Below, piece by piece: positions 25,639-34,483 of a stretch of 64,000 nucleotides of DNA. The stretch's first letter is position 1; each line of letters starts with the position of its first letter. Origin of the DNA: Micromonospora chokoriensis. Its GTDB lineage: Bacteria > Actinomycetota > Actinomycetes > Mycobacteriales > Micromonosporaceae. A program made the translations under genes and the position numbers. The notes beneath the pieces are model-generated. The model ran no database searches and was not told the origin of the DNA. It was given only the letters and a program-made list of their open reading frames with translations. The stretch is from assembly GCF_900091505.1 (NCBI RefSeq), contig NZ_LT607409.1, positions 1,798,001 through 1,862,000 on the forward strand. The letters are read 5' to 3'.

Positions 25639-26522
25639 GAGGTTTTCGCTGGCCCCCACCACCGGACAGCGGGCCCCGCACCTGGGGGCCCGGCCCGGGT
25701 GGGCCGCGCACCGGCCGCCCCGCGCTCCCGGAACCGGACACCGACCTGGTCGCCACTCCGCACGGCGTACAGCTCGAACGGCTGATCACCGGCACCGGTG
25801 ATCCGGTGACCGTGTTCGCGCACGGGCTGGGCAACGGCATCGCCACCACCCGTCCGTTCGGCAGTGGGGTGACCGGCCGCAAGGTGTTCTTCCAGTTCCG
25901 TGGGCACGGCCGATCCGAGGCGCCGGACGGGCCGTGGACGTACTCCGACCTGGCCCGCGATCTCCGGGCGGTCGCCGACCTGGGCGGTGCCAGCCGCGCC
26001 TTCGGCGCGAGCCTCGGCGCCGGTGCCCTCTGCCGGTTGCTCGCGGAGAGCCCGGACCGTTTCGAGAAGCTGGTCTTCTTCCTGCCCGCGGTGCTCGACC
26101 AGCCGCGCGGCCCGGCGGCCGGTGACCGCATCACCGACCTGTTGGAGGCCGTGGAGAGCGGAGACGCCTCGGTGGTCGCCGACGTCGTCACCCTGGAGCT
26201 GCCCGCAGCGGTGCGCAACACCCCCGCCGGCTGGGCGTACCTGCGGCAGCGACTCGACCAGCTGCTCCGCGACGGACTCGCCGGCAGCCTGGCCAGCCTC
26301 GCGGACCAGACGCCGCTGCGCGCCACCAGCGACCTCGCGGCGGTCACCGCGCCGGCGCTGGTCATCGCCAACGCGGGCGACGAGCTGCACCCGGTCGACG
26401 TCGCCGAGCGGCTCGCCGCCGCACTACCCCAGGCCACCCTGCACGTGTACGACCGACCCGGCGTCCTCTGGTCGGAACGCACCGACCTGCGGGACCGGAT
26501 CGCCGGCTTCCTCAACGAGTAA
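25635..26522 (+). CDS. Alpha/beta-fold hydrolase, possibly lacking the catalytic His
   Basis: The 295-residue protein starts with a Pro/Gly-rich stretch of about 35 residues, then shows an alpha/beta hydrolase core: 'VFAHGLGNGIA', 'FFQFRGHGRSE', nucleophile elbow 'FGASLGAGA' with Ser126 and 'IANAGDELHPVDVAERL' for the acid. Where the catalytic His is expected near the end ('VYDRPGVLWSERTDLRD') I find none. It may be inactive or use another His. It is co-translated with DUF2516. Confidence 0.83.
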   Translation: MRGFRWPPPPDSGPRTWGPGPGGPRTGRPALPEPDTDLVATPHGVQLERLITGTGDPVTVFAHGLGNGIATTRPFGSGVTGRKVFFQFRGHGRSEAPDGPWTYSDLARDLRAVADLGGASRAFGASLGAGALCRLLAESPDRFEKLVFFLPAVLDQPRGPAAGDRITDLLEAVESGDASVVADVVTLELPAAVRNTPAGWAYLRQRLDQLLRDGLAGSLASLADQTPLRATSDLAAVTAPALVIANAGDELHPVDVAERLAAALPQATLHVYDRPGVLWSERTDLRDRIAGFLNE

Positions 26523-26612
26523 CGTGCCCTGTCACGGGCGTAGCGCAAGGGCCGGGCCAACCGCCGGGTCCGCGTCCGCCCGGTGGACTGACAGTTCGGT
26601 AATTCGGACGGC

Positions 26613-26636
26613 GGTTGTCAGGTATCGCTGACAACC
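26613..26636. promoter_or_regulatory. Operator-like palindrome upstream of SDR gene
   Basis: GGTTGTCA (26613-26620) and TGACAACC (26629-26636) form a perfect 8-bp inverted repeat with an 8-bp centre, eight bases before the ATG. This is the layout of a dimeric repressor site. Confidence 0.55.
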
Positions 26637-26644
26637 TCGCGGGT

Positions 26645-27559
26645 ATGACACAACCGCTCGTAGGAAAGATCGCGCTCGTCGCCGGTGCCACGCGAGGCGC
26701 CGGACGGCAGATCGCCGTGCAACTCGGGGCGGCCGGCGCCACCGTGTACGCCACCGGCCGCAGCACCCGGGCGGGCCGCTCGGAGATGGACCGGCCGGAG
26801 ACCATCGAGGAGACCGCCGAGCTGGTCACCGAGGCCGGAGGCACCGGGATCGCCGTCCAGGTCGACCACCTGGTGCCCGAGCAGGTCCGCGACCTCGTCG
26901 CCCGGATCGACGACGAGCAGGGCCGACTCGACGTGCTGGTCAACGACATCTGGGGTGGGGACCCACTGGTCACCTGGGAGAAGCCGGTCTGGGAGCAGCC
27001 GTTGGACGCCGGCTTCCGAACCCTTCGACTGGCCATCGACACCCACATCGTCACCAGCCACTTCGCCCTGCCGCTGCTGATCCGCACGCCCGGCGGCCTG
27101 GTCGTGGAAATGGGCGACGGCACCAAGGCGTACAACGACGACAACTACCGGCTGTCGCTCTTCTACGACCTGGCGAAGGTGTCGGTCAACCGGCTCGCCT
27201 TCATCCAGGCGCACGAGCTGAAGCCGCACGGCTGCACGGCCGTCGCGCTCACCCCGGGTTGGATCCGTTCCGAGGCGATGCTGGAGCACTTCGGCGTGAC
27301 CGAGGACAACTGGCGCGACGGCGCCGCGACCGACCCGAACTTCCTCATCTCGGAGACCCCGGCGTTCGTCGGCCGCGCGGTGGCCGCGCTCGCCGCCGAC
27401 GAGGACCGGGCCCGCTGGAACGGCCAGTCCGTCGACGCCGGCACGCTGTCCAAGGTGTACGGGTTCACCGACCTCGACGGCAGCCAACCCGAGGGCTTCC
27501 GCTACATCACCGAGGTGGTCGACGCGGGCAGACCGTCGGACGTCACCGGCTACCGGTAG
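26645..27559 (+). CDS. Short-chain dehydrogenase/reductase
   Basis: The 304-residue SDR has nucleotide-binding 'AGATRGAGRQIA' (13-24) and catalytic Tyr174/Lys178 in 'FYDLAKVSVNRLA'. The usual 'NNAG' is replaced by 'NDIWGG', which marks a distinct subgroup of larger SDRs. Substrate unknown. The ATG at 26645 follows the palindrome; an earlier start would run through it. It overlaps the convergent WYL regulator gene by ten bases, which may be functionally linked through antisense ends. Confidence 0.86.
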   Translation: MTQPLVGKIALVAGATRGAGRQIAVQLGAAGATVYATGRSTRAGRSEMDRPETIEETAELVTEAGGTGIAVQVDHLVPEQVRDLVARIDDEQGRLDVLVNDIWGGDPLVTWEKPVWEQPLDAGFRTLRLAIDTHIVTSHFALPLLIRTPGGLVVEMGDGTKAYNDDNYRLSLFYDLAKVSVNRLAFIQAHELKPHGCTAVALTPGWIRSEAMLEHFGVTEDNWRDGAATDPNFLISETPAFVGRAVAALAADEDRARWNGQSVDAGTLSKVYGFTDLDGSQPEGFRYITEVVDAGRPSDVTGYR

Positions 27560-28518
27560 AGGGCCTGGAAACGTCCGGCTGCGTCGGCGAACAGCCGACG
27601 GAGCGCGGGCGGGTCGAGGACCTCCACCTCGGGGCCGAGCCCCAGCAGTTGGTGGTACGCCACCTCGACGGACTCGACGGGCAGCCGGGCCACCACCCAA
27701 CCCTGCCCGTCGGGTTCGCCGGCGGCGGCCACCACCTCGTCGTACACGAAGGGGGCATCGACCAGGTGCCGGAGCCGGCGCAGACCCGCCGGGCTGAGCC
27801 GGACGGTGGCCTCGGCCCGCAGGATGGTCCGCAGGAACGACCCGGCCTGCTCGCGCCAGTGCCCGGCCAGGTCGAAGCCCTCGTCCCGGTCGAAGCCCTC
27901 CTCGCCCACCTCGACCCCGGTGACCCGGTCCACCCGGTAGGTGCGGGTGTCGTCGCCGACCCGGCCGACCAGATACCAGGCCCCACTCTTGAGCACCAGT
28001 CCGTACGGCTGGACCCGGCGGGTCACCTCCCGGTCGCCGCGCCGGTAGCGCAACTCCACCACCCGGTCCTGCCAGACCGCGCGGGCCAGCTCGGTCAACC
28101 ACGGCGGCGGGGTCGTCTCCCGGAACCAGCCCGGCACGTCCAGGTGGAACCGCTGCCCAGCGCGGGCGGGGGCGTCCCGCAGGGCCGGTGGCAGGGCGGC
28201 GAGCACCTTCAACTCGGCGGCCGCGACCGCGTCGGCGAGCCCCATGTCACCCGCCGGTCCGGGCAGCCCGGAAAGGAAGAGCGCCTCCGCCTCGTCCCGG
28301 GTCAGCCCGGTCAGTCTGGTGCGGTAACCGCCGAGCAGCCGGTATCCGCCGTCCCGGCCCCGGTCGGCGTAGACCGGCACCCCGGCGGCCGAGAGCGCCA
28401 GCACGTCCCGGTAGACGGTCCGCTCGGAGACCTCCAGCTCCCGCGCCAGCTCGCCCGCCGTCATCGAGCCGCGGGCCTGCAACAGCAGCAGCAGTGAGAT
28501 CAGTCGGGAGGCGCGCAC
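27550..28518 (-). CDS. WYL-domain transcriptional regulator
   Basis: This 322-residue regulator has an N-terminal HTH ('GSMTAGELARELEVSERTVYRDVLALSAAGVP' region, about 18-50) and a WYL domain ('GAWYLVGRVGDDTRTYRVDRVTGV', about 180-205) followed by a WCX-type C-terminal part. WYL proteins sense nucleic acids or small ligands. The GTG at 28518 is chosen over a TTG one codon upstream. It converges on the SDR gene and could control it. Confidence 0.88.
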   Translation of the reverse strand: MRASRLISLLLLLQARGSMTAGELARELEVSERTVYRDVLALSAAGVPVYADRGRDGGYRLLGGYRTRLTGLTRDEAEALFLSGLPGPAGDMGLADAVAAAELKVLAALPPALRDAPARAGQRFHLDVPGWFRETTPPPWLTELARAVWQDRVVELRYRRGDREVTRRVQPYGLVLKSGAWYLVGRVGDDTRTYRVDRVTGVEVGEEGFDRDEGFDLAGHWREQAGSFLRTILRAEATVRLSPAGLRRLRHLVDAPFVYDEVVAAAGEPDGQGWVVARLPVESVEVAYHQLLGLGPEVEVLDPPALRRLFADAAGRFQALYR

Positions 28519-28586
28519 CAACCCATCCTGCCTCGTACCGCTCGCCGCCCGGCGGATTCGATCACCGGTCGATAGGCTGCTCGATC

Positions 28587-29378
28587 GTGGACGCCAGCAG
28601 AATCACCAGCCCGGTGACCGGGGCCGTGGGCCGCTTCCTCTCCGGGGCGGGGCTGCTCCTGCGAGGGTTCGGTCTCTATGTCCGCAGCCCGGGGTTGATG
28701 CTGCTCGGCATCGTGCCGGCGCTGATCTCCGGTGCCCTCTTCGTGGGTGCGTTCGCCACCCTGGTGTACTTCGTGGACGACCTCGCCGCGCTGGTCACCC
28801 CGTTCGCCGACGACTGGTCGAAGACCGGCCGCAGCCTGGTCCGGGTGGTCGCCGGGCTGGCCTTCCTGGGGCTCGGCGTCCTGCTCGCGGTGGTCAGCTT
28901 CACCGCCGTCACCCTGGTCATCGGGGACCCGTTCTACGAGAAGATCTCCGAGCAGGTCGAGCAGCGGTACGGCGGCACGCCCGGCGCGGTGGACGTGCCC
29001 TTCTGGTCGTCGTTGCGCCGCAGTTCCGCCGACTCGGTACGCCTGGTGGCGCTCGCGGCGCTGGTCGGGATCCCGCTCTTCCTCGCCGGCTTCATCCCGG
29101 TGGTCGGTCAGACGGTCGTCCCGGTCATCGGGGCGGCTGTCGGCGGCTGGTTCCTCGCCGTGGAGCTGGTCGGGGCACCGTTCTACCGGCGTGGGATGCG
29201 GATGCCGCAGCGCCGGACGATCCTGAAGGCCGACCGGCCCACAGCGCTCGGCTTCGGGGTGGCGGTCTTCCTCTGCTTCCTCATTCCGCTCGGCGCGGTA
29301 CTGATCATGCCGGCTGCGGTCGCCGGTGCCACCCTGCTGGCCCGCCGCTCGCTCGGTCAGCCGATCGAGGAGAGCTGA
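28587..29378 (+). CDS. EI24-domain membrane protein
   Basis: The 263-residue membrane protein has the EI24/CysZ-like pattern with at least four hydrophobic regions ('LMLLGIVPALISGALFVGAF', 'VVAGLAFLGLGVLLAVVSF', 'LVGIPLFLAGFIPVVGQTV', 'VAVFLCFLIPLGAVLIM'). CysZ transports sulfate, but many actinobacterial EI24 proteins are unassigned. The GTG at 28587 follows TAGGCT by eight bases. The macrodomain gene starts one base after its stop. Confidence 0.85.
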   Translation: MDASRITSPVTGAVGRFLSGAGLLLRGFGLYVRSPGLMLLGIVPALISGALFVGAFATLVYFVDDLAALVTPFADDWSKTGRSLVRVVAGLAFLGLGVLLAVVSFTAVTLVIGDPFYEKISEQVEQRYGGTPGAVDVPFWSSLRRSSADSVRLVALAALVGIPLFLAGFIPVVGQTVVPVIGAAVGGWFLAVELVGAPFYRRGMRMPQRRTILKADRPTALGFGVAVFLCFLIPLGAVLIMPAAVAGATLLARRSLGQPIEES

Positions 29379-29379
29379 C

Positions 29380-29895
29380 ATGGAGATCACCCTGGTCGAG
29401 GGCGACATCACCACCCAGCAGGTGGACGCCATCGTGAACGCCGCGAACTCGTCCCTGCTCGGTGGCGGTGGGGTCGACGGGGCCATCCACCGGCGCGGCG
29501 GGCCGGCCATCCTCGCGGAGTGCCGGGCGCTGCGGGCATCCCACTACGGCCGAGGGCTGCCGACCGGGCAGGCGGTGGCGACCACTGCCGGTGAGTTGCC
29601 GGCCCGTTGGGTGATCCACACCGTCGGGCCGGTCTGGTCGGCCAGCGAGGACCGGTCGGCGCTGCTGCGCGACTGCTACGCCAACAGCCTGCGGGTGGCC
29701 GACGAACTGGGCGCGTCAACAGTGGCGTATCCGCTGATCTCCGCCGGGATCTACGGCTGGCCGATCGACGACGCGGTCCGCCAGGCCCTCACCGTGCTGC
29801 GCTCGGCCACCCCGACCGCCGTCAGCGAGGCCCGCCTGGTGCTGTTCGGGTCGGATACCTACGCCACGGCACGGCACGTCCTCGACGCCGGCTGA
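29380..29895 (+). CDS. Macrodomain protein (ADP-ribose hydrolase type)
   Basis: This 171-residue single macrodomain has 'VDAIVNAANSSLLGGGGVDG' (15-34), the ADP-ribose site with catalytic-type Asn and Gly-rich loop, and 'ISAGIYGWP' as the distal loop. MacroD-type enzymes remove ADP-ribose from proteins or deacetylate O-acetyl-ADP-ribose. It follows the EI24 gene with a one-base gap, so the two are an operon. Confidence 0.93.
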   Translation: MEITLVEGDITTQQVDAIVNAANSSLLGGGGVDGAIHRRGGPAILAECRALRASHYGRGLPTGQAVATTAGELPARWVIHTVGPVWSASEDRSALLRDCYANSLRVADELGASTVAYPLISAGIYGWPIDDAVRQALTVLRSATPTAVSEARLVLFGSDTYATARHVLDAG

Positions 29896-29914
29896 TCGGG
29901 TAAGGGCTGTCCAT

Positions 29915-29974
29915 GATCATGTGATGGGAAGTAGTTGTCTGGAGGTGTTCTGAACCACTTGTCAACACATGATC
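29915..29974. terminator. Imperfect 18-bp palindrome between convergent genes
   Basis: gatcatgtgatgggaagt (29915-29932) pairs with 29957-29974 at 15 of 18 positions. It lies after the macrodomain gene and before the end of the convergent GNAT gene. The 'gatcatg' arm end is shared with the palindromes at 2491 and 38994, possibly a diverged relative. Confidence 0.5.
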
Positions 29975-30047
29975 TTCGAGTAGATGCGGGTGCGGCTACG
30001 CCGGGCGGGCGTCGACCGCTCAACGGCCCTTTGAGGATGACTGCTGA

Positions 30048-30944
30048 TCAGGTCAGGTCGGCCAGGCAGGTCCACTGGGAGGCCTCCGGGCGATAGCCCA
30101 GCCGGGTGTTGATCGCCAGCATCGGCCCGTTCGCCTCGTCGTTCGAGGTGTACGCGATCCGAACCCCGTCGGCGGCGGCCTGGTGCAACGCCGCCGTCTT
30201 GGCCAGTCGGGCCAGCCCCCGCCCCCGGTACGCGGGGATGCTGCCGGTGAAGTCCGACCACATCCGGTCCCCGTCCCGCTTCACCAGACTGAAGGCCACG
30301 ATCCTGCCGTCGACCTCGACCGCAGTGCTGGACGCCTTGTCCAGACCGAGGTTGTCCCAGACGTCGTACTGCCAACTCTCGTAGCTGATCGTGTCGACCG
30401 GCACATCGCTCGGCTCGTCGGCCGCCGACGCCACGTCCGCCTCGTACAGCAGTCGCGGGTCCAGGTCGGCGATCGGAAGCATCCGTACGCCCGGAGGCAA
30501 CTCGGGCAGCGCCGGAGCCGTGCTCAGGTCGAGCGCTGAGTAGCGCACCTCGCGGCTCGGCTCGTACCCGTGCCGGCGGGCGAACGGCAGCGCGTCCGGC
30601 AGGGCCGTGGCGCGGACCCGGCGGATGCCCAGCGGACGGAGATGATCGGTGGCGGCGGTCAGCAGGGCCGTGCCGACGCCTCGTCGCCGGTGCTCCGGAT
30701 GTACGTGCAGTGTCGAGATGTCGCCGAAGTCCGGGGTGGACGTCCAGCTGGCGCACTGCGCCGACACCCACCCGACCACCTGGGCGTCGACCTCGGCCAC
30801 GAAGGCCGCCCAGCCCTCCTCGGGTGGTGGCTCGGCGAGCATCTTGCGGGTCGACTCGACCCCGCGCACCAGGTAGGGGTGGACGACCGCCCGCAGGGCC
30901 ACCACGGCTGGCGCGTCGTCCGGCTGCGCCACACGGATCCGCAT
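30048..30944 (-). CDS. Two-domain GNAT acetyltransferase
   Basis: The 298-residue protein has two GNAT domains. The first carries 'LHVHPEHRRRGVGTALLTAA', the second 'IPAYRGRGLARLAKTAAL' and 'YTSNDEANGPMLAINTRLGY'. The architecture recalls mycothiol synthase, but the sequence differs and mshD is present elsewhere, so this is another acetyltransferase of unknown acceptor. It starts one base after the Rid fragment stop and is likely co-transcribed with it. Confidence 0.87.
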   Translation of the reverse strand: MRIRVAQPDDAPAVVALRAVVHPYLVRGVESTRKMLAEPPPEEGWAAFVAEVDAQVVGWVSAQCASWTSTPDFGDISTLHVHPEHRRRGVGTALLTAATDHLRPLGIRRVRATALPDALPFARRHGYEPSREVRYSALDLSTAPALPELPPGVRMLPIADLDPRLLYEADVASAADEPSDVPVDTISYESWQYDVWDNLGLDKASSTAVEVDGRIVAFSLVKRDGDRMWSDFTGSIPAYRGRGLARLAKTAALHQAAADGVRIAYTSNDEANGPMLAINTRLGYRPEASQWTCLADLT

Positions 30945-30945
30945 G

Positions 30946-31206
30946 TCAGGCCCCCGTCCGTACGGCCGCGACGGCCTCGACCTCGGCGAGCTGGTCGGTG
31001 TAGCCGAGCACGGCCACCCCCAGCAGGGTGCTGGGCGGATCGTGGTCGCCGAAGAAGTCCCGGACCACCTGCCCGGCGGTCACCAGGTCCTTCTGCTGCG
31101 ACGACGCCACGTAGACGGTGGTCTTGACGACGTCGGTGAGGGCGGGGACGTGATGCAGCGCGACAGGATCCGGCATGCCGGCGAGGCTAGCGACGATCTC
31201 CGCCAC
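30946..31206 (-). pseudogene. Truncated RidA-family protein
   Basis: The 86 codons encode only the C-terminal two thirds of a YjgF/Rid domain ('DVVKTTVYVASSQQ', 'GDHDPPSTLLGVAVLGY', 'LAEVEAVAAV'). About 40 residues that form the first strands and half of the active site, including the usual Gly-Pro-Tyr-Ser region, are missing. The adjacent LacI gene ends 19 bp upstream, where the missing part should be. The frame stays open into that gene but without Rid similarity. I read it as a gene remnant, although expression of a short protein from the GTG at 31206 is possible. Confidence 0.65.
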
Positions 31207-31225
31207 GAGCGACGCATTAACCCGG

Positions 31226-32233
31226 TCAGGCGGAGGCTCGGCGGATCAACTCGGTGGGGAGCATGACCCGCTGCTCGATGGTCTCGCCGGCGGCCAGCCG
31301 GAGCAGTTGGCGGGTCATGGCGCGGCCGAGTTCCACGATCGGCTGCCGGACGGTGGTCAGCGGCGGCTCCGTGTACGCGGCGGTCTCGATGTCGTCGAAG
31401 CCGATCACCGCCACGTCCTCCGGCACCCGCCGGCCGGCCTCGCGCAGCGTGCGCAGGGCGGCGTGTGCCATCAGGTCGGAGGCGGCGAAGACGCCGTCCA
31501 GGTCGGGGTGCTCGGTGAGCAGGCGCCGCATCGCCGCCGCCCCGGACTCCCGGGTGAAGTCGCCGACGGCGATCAGCTCGGGCAACCCGGCGTCGGCGAC
31601 GGTGCTGCGGTAGCCGCTGAGCCGTTCGATGCCGGCGACCATGTCCTGCGGCCCGGCGATGGTGGCGATGCGTCGGCGACCACTGTCGATGAGGTGTCGG
31701 ACGGCTGCGGTCACTCCGGCCACGTGGTCGACGTCGACGTACGGCACCGGCACGTCGCCGAGCGGCCGACCGCTGACCACCACCGGGATGCCGAGGCGGG
31801 CCAGCGTGCCGGGCAGCGGGTCGGCGCCGTGCAGCGAGGCGAACAGCACCCCGTCGACGTGCCGGCCGGTCGTGTAGCGCTCGACCCGTTGATGCCCGGC
31901 GGGCGAGCCGGCGAGCATCAGCACCAGTTGCTTGTCGGCCGCCTCCAACTCCTGGCTGACGCCCCTGATGATGCCGGGGAACACCTGGTCGTCGGAGAAG
32001 ACCCGGGTGGCGGCCTCCGGCATGACCAGGGCGATCGAGTCGGTGCGTTGGGTGACCAGGCTGCGGGCGGCGAGGTTGGGCACGTACCCCAACTCGGCGA
32101 CGGCCCGGGTGACCGCCTCCCGGATCGGCTCGGCGACCGTGGTGGAGCCGTTGACCACCCGGGACACGGTGGCGCGGGACACCCCGGCCCGCGCCGCCAC
32201 CGCCTCGAGCGTCGGCCGCTGCGCCGTCGTCAT
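31226..32233 (-). CDS. LacI-family regulator of the beta-glucoside operon
   Basis: This 335-residue repressor has an N-terminal LacI HTH ('LEAVAARAGVSRATVSRVVNG', roughly 9-29), hinge helix 'PNLAARSLV' and a periplasmic-binding-like ligand domain ('GVFAASDLMAHAALRTLREAG', 'VIGFDDIETAAY'). It lies 19 bp downstream of the beta-glucosidase gene and is probably the last gene of that operon. It likely binds the twin palindromes at 36.9 kb. GGGGGAAGG precedes the ATG. Confidence 0.92.
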   Translation of the reverse strand: MTTAQRPTLEAVAARAGVSRATVSRVVNGSTTVAEPIREAVTRAVAELGYVPNLAARSLVTQRTDSIALVMPEAATRVFSDDQVFPGIIRGVSQELEAADKQLVLMLAGSPAGHQRVERYTTGRHVDGVLFASLHGADPLPGTLARLGIPVVVSGRPLGDVPVPYVDVDHVAGVTAAVRHLIDSGRRRIATIAGPQDMVAGIERLSGYRSTVADAGLPELIAVGDFTRESGAAAMRRLLTEHPDLDGVFAASDLMAHAALRTLREAGRRVPEDVAVIGFDDIETAAYTEPPLTTVRQPIVELGRAMTRQLLRLAAGETIEQRVMLPTELIRRASA

Positions 32234-32252
32234 CGCGCCTTCCCCCCGCTCG

Positions 32253-33653
32253 TCACAGCCCGTTCCGGGAGATCACCTCCTGGTACCACCGGGCGCTGGC
32301 CTTCGGTGTGCGCCGCTGGGTCAGGTAGTCGACGTGCACGATCCCGAACCGCTTGCGGTAACCCTCCGCCCACTCGAAGTTGTCCAGTAATGACCATACG
32401 AGATAACCGCGCAGGTCTACGCCCCGGGAGATCGCCTCGTGCGCCGCGCGCAGGTGCCCGTCGAGGTAGGCGATGCGATCGGTGTCGATCACCTGGGCCG
32501 CTCCGTCGGGCGAGTCGACGCCGGGCTTGTCGGGGAACGCCCCGCCGTTCTCGGTGATCAGCAGCGGCACGCCGGGGTAGTCGGTGGCGATCCGCTCCAG
32601 CAGCCGGGTCAGCCCGGCCGGCTCGATCATCCAACCCATGTCGGTCAGTGGCCCGGTCGGCGGCACGAAGTGCACGGTGCCCTCGGTGCCCGGGTACGCG
32701 CTGTTGCCGGCGCCGTCGGGTCGACCTGCCACGTAACCCGGCGCGTAGTAGTTGATGCCGAGCAGGTCGATCGGGGCGGCGATCAGCTTCTCGTCACCGT
32801 CGCGGATGAAGGTCGGCTCGACGATCCGCGCCACATGCTCGCGGACGTCGTCCGGGTAGCCGCCGGCCAGCAGCGGGTCGAGGAAGATCCGGTTGTGCAG
32901 GCCGTCGACCAGGCGGACCGCGGCGGCGTCCACCGCGCTCTCCGGGTCGGCCGGGCGTACATCAGCGGGGTTGAGGGTGATGCCCACGGTGCGCGCGCCG
33001 GCCGCCCGCAGCGCCCGCGCCGCGAGGCCGTGCCCCAGCAGCAGATGGTGTACGGCGCTGAAGGCCGCCCCCGGGTCCTGCTCGCCGGGGGCGTGTATGC
33101 CGTTGGCGTAACCGAGGTAGGCCGAGCACCACGGCTCGTTGAGGGTGGTCCACGTGTCGATCCGGTCGCCGAGCCGGGCGTACACGGCCGTGGCGTACGT
33201 GGCGAAGTGCTCGGCGGTGTCCCGGTTGGTCCAGCCGCCCCGGTCGCCCAGGGACTGGGGCAGGTCCCAGTGGTACAGGGTGACGATCGGGTCGATTCCC
33301 CGATCGAGCAGCGCGTCGGTGAGCCGGTCGTAGAAGTCCAGGCCCCGCGGGTTGGCCGGGCCGGTGCCGTCCGGTTGGATCCGGGGCCAGGCGACCGAGA
33401 AGCGGTACGCCCGCAGGCCCAGCTCGGACATCAGCGCCACGTCGTCGGCGTACCGGTGGTAGTGGTCGCAGGCGACGTCGCCGGTGTGGCCCTGGTACAC
33501 CTTTCCCGGCGTACGGCTGAAGGTGTCCCAGATGGACGGTCCGCGACCGTCGTCGCGGGCCGCGCCCTCGATCTGGTACGCGGCGGTGGCCGCGCCCCAG
33601 AGGAAATTGTCGGGAAAACGGAGTTCGTTGACGCCACCGCTTTGCTCGCTCAC
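32253..33653 (-). CDS. GH1 beta-glucosidase
   Basis: The 466-residue family 1 glycosidase has the acid/base Glu173 in 'TTLNEPWCSAYLG' and nucleophile Glu368 in 'PLLITENGGAF'. 'LWGAATAAYQIEGA' near the N-terminus is also family-typical. No signal peptide is seen, so it acts in the cytoplasm on imported beta-glucosides such as cellobiose. The GTG at 33653 overlaps the permease stop (GTGA), so it is coupled to the transporter genes. Confidence 0.95.
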   Translation of the reverse strand: MSEQSGGVNELRFPDNFLWGAATAAYQIEGAARDDGRGPSIWDTFSRTPGKVYQGHTGDVACDHYHRYADDVALMSELGLRAYRFSVAWPRIQPDGTGPANPRGLDFYDRLTDALLDRGIDPIVTLYHWDLPQSLGDRGGWTNRDTAEHFATYATAVYARLGDRIDTWTTLNEPWCSAYLGYANGIHAPGEQDPGAAFSAVHHLLLGHGLAARALRAAGARTVGITLNPADVRPADPESAVDAAAVRLVDGLHNRIFLDPLLAGGYPDDVREHVARIVEPTFIRDGDEKLIAAPIDLLGINYYAPGYVAGRPDGAGNSAYPGTEGTVHFVPPTGPLTDMGWMIEPAGLTRLLERIATDYPGVPLLITENGGAFPDKPGVDSPDGAAQVIDTDRIAYLDGHLRAAHEAISRGVDLRGYLVWSLLDNFEWAEGYRKRFGIVHVDYLTQRRTPKASARWYQEVISRNGL

Positions 33654-34483
33654 GCCTTGACCGCACCTTCCATGATCCCGCCGATGATCTGCCGGCCGAA
33701 CAACACGAACACCAATAGCAGGGGCAACGTCGCGATGGCTGTCCCGGTGAACACCTGCGACATGTCCTGGTAGTACCCGTCCGACAGTGCCCGCAGGGAG
33801 AGTTGCACCGTTGGATTCGCCGGATCGTTCAGCACAGCGTACGGCCACAGGAAGTCGTTCCAGGTGGTCATGAACGTGAGCAGGCCGAGGACGGCGGCGG
33901 CGGGACGCAGCGCGGGCAGGACGACGTGCCACCAGATCCGGGCGGTGCCGCAGCCGTCCATCCGGGCGGCCTCGATCAGCTCGTCGCTGACCGCCTGGCC
34001 GGCGTACTGCCGCATCATGAACACCCCGAAGCCGGTGACCAGCGCCGGCACGATGACCGCGGGGAGTCGGTCGTTCCACTCCAGCTTGGTCATCAGCAGG
34101 TACAGCGTGATCACGCCGAGCTGGGTCGGCACCATCATGGTCGCGATGATGACCAGCAGCAGCGCGTTACGCCCCCCGAACCGCAGTTTGGCGAAGGCGA
34201 ACCCGGCCAGGCTGGAGAACAGGACCACGGAGATGGTGACAGTGGTGGCCACGATCGTCGAGTTGATCAGGCCGGTCAGGAAGTACGCGTCGGTGTTGTC
34301 GAACAGTCGGGCGATGTTGGCCCCGAGATTCCCGCCGGGTGTCATCGGCGGTGGCAGTTGCCCCATCGCGTCGCTGGACCGGCTGGCGACCACGAACATC
34401 CACCAGATCGGAAAGACCGACAGGCCGCCGGCGACGATCAGGGCCAGGTAGGTGAGCGGGCTGGCCCGCCAGAGCCGGCTCAT
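33650..34483 (-). CDS. Sugar ABC transporter permease (MalG type)
   Basis: The 277-residue CUT1 permease has six predicted membrane segments and the EAA loop 'ELIEAARMDGCGTARIWWHV'. The C-terminus 'GRQIIGGIMEGAVKA' is typical of MalG-like subunits. Overlaps of four bases on both sides (ATGA with the upstream permease, GTGA with the glucosidase) show a tight operon. No ATPase gene is present, as in many actinobacteria where one MsiK-type ATPase serves several importers. Confidence 0.93.
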   Translation of the reverse strand: MSRLWRASPLTYLALIVAGGLSVFPIWWMFVVASRSSDAMGQLPPPMTPGGNLGANIARLFDNTDAYFLTGLINSTIVATTVTISVVLFSSLAGFAFAKLRFGGRNALLLVIIATMMVPTQLGVITLYLLMTKLEWNDRLPAVIVPALVTGFGVFMMRQYAGQAVSDELIEAARMDGCGTARIWWHVVLPALRPAAAVLGLLTFMTTWNDFLWPYAVLNDPANPTVQLSLRALSDGYYQDMSQVFTGTAIATLPLLLVFVLFGRQIIGGIMEGAVKA

